Notes under the pieces: generated by a model
Seen by the model: the letters and a program-made list of their open reading frames with translations, nothing else
Told to the model about the DNA's origin: nothing
The model's database searches: none
Part shown: positions 6,012 through 9,205 of the stretch, one piece after another
Layout: each line of letters starts with the position of its first letter
Numbering within the stretch: position 1 is the first letter of the stretch
Assembly: GCA_027056825.1 (NCBI GenBank)
Contig: JALUJS010000194.1
Span: forward strand, 3,012-12,216
Length of the DNA: 9,205 bases
Direction: 5' to 3'
Origin: Candidatus Krumholzibacteriia bacterium
GTDB lineage: Bacteria; Krumholzibacteriota; Krumholzibacteriia; LZORAL124-64-63
Position numbers and translations under genes: made by a program

Positions 6012-6038
6012 GGAACCCCGCTCCGGTCCACCCGTAGA
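6012..6038 (+). promoter_or_regulatory. Predicted ECF promoter of the DUF5916 gene
   Basis: GGAAC at 6012-6016, a 16-base spacer, then CGTAGA at 6033-6038. The layout is the same as in the leftward promoter, with GAACC shared at -35 and CGT at -10. The start would be near 6045, about 39 bases before ATG 6084. This suggests the neighbouring sigma factor controls the DUF5916 gene. Confidence 0.6.
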
Positions 6039-6083
6039 TTCCAGGTCTACCTGATACCATATTTTCTGTTTCCCGGAGAAAAG

Positions 6084-8714
6084 ATGTTCATGCCACCCTC
6101 TGCGCCTTGCCGGTTATCCATGGCCCTGGGATTGCTGGCGCTGTTGTACGCTCCGGCGGCCGCCGCCCAGGCCCCCGTGCCGAGCTTCGCCCCTGTCGGC
6201 GACGGCCCGCAGTACCCCGCCCACGCCAACGGGACCCTGACCGAAACCCCCTCGGTGTCCGCCCTGCGCGTGGAAAAAGGCGCCATCACGGTCGACGGCG
6301 TGCTGGACGAGCCGGTGTGGGACCGGGCGGAGACCGGCTGGGGCTGGCGCCAGCAGGAACCCACCCGGGGCGGCCCGGCCTCCGTGCTGTCGACCTTCAA
6401 GGTCGCCTACGACGCCGACGCCATCTACTTCGCCGTGGCCTGCTGGGAGGACGACATGGCCAATGTGGCCAGCCGCCTGTCCCGGCGCGACGACCTGATG
6501 TCCTCGGACATGGTCAGCATCTACATCGACCCGTACCACGACCGCACCACCGGCTACAACTTCCGCATCAACCCCCTGGGTGTGCAGTACGACTCCTACA
6601 TCTTCGACAACGGGGACCGCGACGAGGACTGGAACGCGGTGTGGGCAGCGGAAACCTCCATGGACGACCGGGGATGGTACGTGGAGATGCGCATCCCCTT
6701 CTCACAGATCCGCTTCAAGCCCGCCGACGACATGACCTGGGGCCTGCAGGTGTACCGCTGGATGTACAAGCGGGCCGAGGACACCGGTTGGGTGGTGTGG
6801 GACCGCAACCTGGACGGTTTCGTCAGCCGCTGGGGCCTGCTGACGGGCCTGCGCGGAATCGAGAACCCCCGCAAGCTGGAGGTCGTGCCCTACGTCGTGA
6901 GCAAGGTCACCGATCCCGCGGACCCGGACCCGGTGACCGACCGGTGGGAAAACACCTGGAACTTCGGCGCCGACTTCAAGTACGGGATCACCTCGAACCT
7001 CACCCTGAACGCCACCTTCCAGCCGGATTTCGGGCAGGTGGAGGCCGATCCGGCGGTGCTGAACCTCTCGCCCTTCGAGACCTTCTACCAGGAGAAGCGG
7101 CCCTTCTTCATCGAGGGCGCCCAGTTCTTCCAGCACCCGGACTTCCGCCTGTTCTACTCGCGGCGCATCGGCACCGGCGACCCCAACGCGCGCATCCGCG
7201 GGGCGGCCAAGCTCACCGGCAAGCTCGACGGCCGCACCTCGGTGGCAGTGCTGGCCGCGGCCACGGACATCGGCGTGCCGGGCAAGGCCCACAACCCCTT
7301 CGTGGGCGGCTCGCAGAAGACCTGGTTCGGCGTGGCCCGGGTGGGAAGGGAGTTCCGCGAGGGACAGCACCGCGTCAACCTCATGGGCACCGTGGTGCGG
7401 CGCGACCACGGCTCCTTCTCCGTCGACGCCGGCGAGCGTCTGTTGAGGGACGCCTACTCGGGGGGGATGGACTTCCAGCTCACCTTCGACGACCGCAACT
7501 GGACGGTGGAAGGGTCGGCCGTGGGCACCATCGTGGACAGCTTCGCCGACCAGCTCGATCCCGCCCTGGCCCGGGACACGAAGTACGGCACCGGCGGCCG
7601 CCTCCAACTGGCCCGGACCGGCGGAGACCTGCTGGCGGAAATGGGGGGATCCTGGGAAAGTGACGACCTGGATCCCAACGACGCGGGCTTCCTCTCCGCT
7701 CCCGACGAGAAATCCCTCTACGGAAACATGGAATACCGGCACAACTTCGAGGGGCGGGGCGGCTTTCTCAATTCCTTGAGCATGAGGATCCACGGGCAGC
7801 GCCGCTGGCTCTACGCCGGCGGCCGCGGTCTGGACCCGGACACGGGGCAGGAGATCTGGAGCTACTCGGGGGGGCACCGGCAAAGCGCCGCCCTGCAGGG
7901 CAACGCCTTCTTCCAGCACCGCGACTACCATCACGCGTGGGTGTGGGTCGGCCGGTTCTTCGAGGGCACGAGCAAGTACGAGACGCGGCGCTCCGACCCC
8001 GGTGATTCCCACAGCCAGCGCGGCCCGCTGATGACCACGCCGGCCTTCACCGCCCTGGTCTGCGGCTTCGGCACCGACTGGCGCAAGCCGCTGTCGCTGA
8101 ACCTCGACCTCCAGAGGGACATGGGCGACCATGTCGACGGCAAACGCATGAGCATCCGCTTGCGCTGGAACCAGAACGAGCACTTCTCCCACAGCCTGAG
8201 CGTGGGTGTCTCCCACCGGGACAACGACGCCCAGTGGCTGTACAACTTCACCAACGACGGCTCGCAGCCGGGCGTCACGGGCATCGGCGGGATCGACTAC
8301 GTGTTCGCCGCCCTGGACCAGCGCACCTGGGATGTGACCCTGCGCACCAACTACCTGCTGGACCGCAACCGCTCGCTGCAGCTCTACATGCAGCCGTTTT
8401 TGACCCGCGGCCGCTACACCGACGCGCGCTGGCTGGCCACCCCCGACAGCTACGACCTGCGCCCCTACGCCCTGGATCCCGGGCAGTACGATTTCAACTA
8501 CGGCGCCTTCAACCTGAACCTCGTCTACCGCTGGGAGTACCGCCCCGGCTCCACCGTTTTCGTGGTTTGGAGCCACAACCAGGAGCGTTATGATTGGCGC
8601 GGCGGATCCTCCGACCCGCAGGCCTGGTCCAACGCGTTTGACGCCGGCTTCCCCTTCGGAACCGAGCCGGGCAACACCCTGCTGGTCAAGATCTCCTCGT
8701 GGTTCAGTATCTGA
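6084..8714 (+). CDS. DUF5916 outer-membrane beta-barrel with CBM9-like N-terminal domain
   Basis: An 876-residue exported protein. Residues 10-29 form a signal peptide (LSMALGLLALLYAPAAAAQA) with likely cleavage after AQA. About 60-255 is a CBM9-like beta-sandwich of the kind found in carbohydrate-binding modules: ITVDGVLDEPVWDRA (68-82), FKVAYDADAIYFAVACWED (105-123), SDMVSIYIDPYHD (141-153). The DUF5916 hallmark follows: WNFGADFKYGITSNLTLNAT (292-311), PDFGQVEADPAVLNLSPFET (314-333) and EKRPFFIEGAQFF (337-349). The remaining 500 residues alternate polar and hydrophobic with many Tyr/Trp/Arg, as in outer-membrane barrels, and the last residues are ISSWFSI with an aromatic near the end, a usual barrel-end signal. 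GGAG at 6075-6078, five bases before ATG 6084, supports the start. DUF5916 proteins have no settled function; the CBM9-like domain hints at glycan or surface ligand binding. The promoter upstream links it to the divergent ECF system. Confidence 0.92.
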   Translation: MFMPPSAPCRLSMALGLLALLYAPAAAAQAPVPSFAPVGDGPQYPAHANGTLTETPSVSALRVEKGAITVDGVLDEPVWDRAETGWGWRQQEPTRGGPASVLSTFKVAYDADAIYFAVACWEDDMANVASRLSRRDDLMSSDMVSIYIDPYHDRTTGYNFRINPLGVQYDSYIFDNGDRDEDWNAVWAAETSMDDRGWYVEMRIPFSQIRFKPADDMTWGLQVYRWMYKRAEDTGWVVWDRNLDGFVSRWGLLTGLRGIENPRKLEVVPYVVSKVTDPADPDPVTDRWENTWNFGADFKYGITSNLTLNATFQPDFGQVEADPAVLNLSPFETFYQEKRPFFIEGAQFFQHPDFRLFYSRRIGTGDPNARIRGAAKLTGKLDGRTSVAVLAAATDIGVPGKAHNPFVGGSQKTWFGVARVGREFREGQHRVNLMGTVVRRDHGSFSVDAGERLLRDAYSGGMDFQLTFDDRNWTVEGSAVGTIVDSFADQLDPALARDTKYGTGGRLQLARTGGDLLAEMGGSWESDDLDPNDAGFLSAPDEKSLYGNMEYRHNFEGRGGFLNSLSMRIHGQRRWLYAGGRGLDPDTGQEIWSYSGGHRQSAALQGNAFFQHRDYHHAWVWVGRFFEGTSKYETRRSDPGDSHSQRGPLMTTPAFTALVCGFGTDWRKPLSLNLDLQRDMGDHVDGKRMSIRLRWNQNEHFSHSLSVGVSHRDNDAQWLYNFTNDGSQPGVTGIGGIDYVFAALDQRTWDVTLRTNYLLDRNRSLQLYMQPFLTRGRYTDARWLATPDSYDLRPYALDPGQYDFNYGAFNLNLVYRWEYRPGSTVFVVWSHNQERYDWRGGSSDPQAWSNAFDAGFPFGTEPGNTLLVKISSWFSI

Positions 8715-8720
8715 CCCGAT

Positions 8721-8737
8721 CCGCCATCTGAAGGCGG
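8721..8737 (+). other. Small hairpin between the DUF5916 and HDAC genes
   Basis: CCGCC and GGCGG pair around a 7-base loop in the 32-base gap. No T-run follows, so it is not a standard terminator. The right arm overlaps the AAGGCGG that could serve as ribosome site for ATG 8747, so it might limit translation of the HDAC gene, or be chance. Confidence 0.25.
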
Positions 8738-8746
8738 TGTGCGCGG

Positions 8747-9205
8747 ATGTGGGACAAGCTCCGGAATCTCTTCCACCGTACCGACCCCCGCGCCGGGGTG
8801 CGCTTCGTCATCCACAAGCGCTACCAGGTGGATATCCCCTTTCCCCAGTACGACGCCCGGCGGCCGTTCCGCATCCTGCAGTACCTGCGCCGCCGCAAGC
8901 TCCTGCGCCGCGGCATGCTGGTGCGGCCGCGGCCGGTCTCGCTCAAGAGGCTGGAGCTGGTCCACGACCGTGATTACCTGCGCTCCCTGGGCCGGCCCGA
9001 GGCCATGGAGACGATCCTGGGCCTGCGGCTGGACGGGCGTTCCCAGGACCGCTTCCTGTGCTTCCAGCGACTGATGTGCGGCGGAACCCTGCGGGCCGCG
9101 CGGGCGGCCGTGCACCGCGGCTCGGTGATGGTGAACCTGGGCGGCGGCCTCCACCACGCCGCCCGGGACCGGGGGTCCGGTTTCTGCGCCTTCAACGACG
9201 TGGCC
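8747..9205 (+). CDS. Histone deacetylase/AcuC-family protein (5' part only)
   Basis: An open frame of 153 codons runs to the right edge without a stop; family members are usually 300-400 residues, so roughly half is missing. VNLGGGLHHAARDRGSGFCAFNDVA (129-153) is the strongly conserved first active-site block of class I/II-type deacetylases and AcuC/acetylpolyamine amidohydrolases. His136 and His137 match the paired catalytic histidines. The zinc-ligand Asp/His block would lie past the edge. LVHDRDYLRSL (74-84) matches the H-x-x-x-Y-L segment before it. These zinc enzymes remove acetyl or other acyl groups from lysines, polyamines or related amides in the cytoplasm. The gene starts 32 bases after the DUF5916 stop with no terminator in between, so it may share its transcript. 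The ribosome site, AAGGCGG about 9 bases upstream, is moderate. Confidence 0.88.
   Translation, partial: MWDKLRNLFHRTDPRAGVRFVIHKRYQVDIPFPQYDARRPFRILQYLRRRKLLRRGMLVRPRPVSLKRLELVHDRDYLRSLGRPEAMETILGLRLDGRSQDRFLCFQRLMCGGTLRAARAAVHRGSVMVNLGGGLHHAARDRGSGFCAFNDVA

Noticed and set aside
5924..6031. Longer sigma factor starting at GTG 6031
   Set aside because: The extra 36 residues do not resemble sigma factors, have no ribosome site, and contain the predicted promoter.
6702..8576. Minus-strand open frame of 624 codons opposite the DUF5916 gene
   Set aside because: The plus-strand product has a signal peptide and family signatures. The opposite frame has no domain and only reflects high GC at third codon positions.
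8721..8737. Rho-independent terminator after DUF5916
   Set aside because: The stem is only 5 bp and no T-run follows.

Overview
The window is GC-rich and gene-dense. It looks like a chromosome segment of a free-living Gram-negative bacterium. The evidence is an outer-membrane-type DUF5916 beta-barrel with a signal peptide, a secreted M14 carboxypeptidase, and an ECF sigma/anti-sigma pair with strong Shine-Dalgarno sites. This gene mix fits high-GC lineages such as Gemmatimonadota, Acidobacteriota or uncultured FCB-type phyla (Krumholzibacteriota/Eisenbacteria-like). That placement is a guess, because there is no rRNA or other marker gene.

Layout. 1-1556 (-): 5' part of an exported M14 zinc carboxypeptidase that runs off the left edge. 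1645-2901 (+): a GT4-type glycosyltransferase, divergent from it. 2954-3890: a small island with visibly lower GC. It holds a lone MNT-type nucleotidyltransferase gene on +, facing a complete MntA-HepT toxin-antitoxin pair on -. The lone MNT gene is followed by what looks like a cut-off hepT start. 3952-5923 (-): a three-gene operon with 4-base ATGA overlaps, transcribed as ECF sigma factor, zinc-finger anti-sigma factor, then a multi-pass membrane protein. 6084-8714 (+): a divergent DUF5916 outer-membrane protein with a CBM9-like N-terminal domain. 8747-9205 (+): the start of a histone-deacetylase/AcuC-family gene that runs off the right edge.

The most interesting part is the 160-base gap between the sigma gene and the DUF5916 gene. 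It holds two back-to-back ECF-type promoter matches with the same architecture, (C/G)GAAC-N16-CGT(C/A), one facing each way. An A6T5 tract sits almost exactly midway between the two -35 elements. Each predicted start lies about 40 bases before the corresponding start codon. The simplest model is a self-contained surface regulon. The sigma factor would drive its own operon and the divergent outer-membrane barrel, perhaps also the HDAC-family gene, with the membrane-anchored anti-sigma factor as the switch. The signal and the job of the barrel and of the third operon protein are not known from the sequence. No stretch over 300 bases lacks a gene, and I saw no tRNA, rRNA, CRISPR array or insertion sequence.
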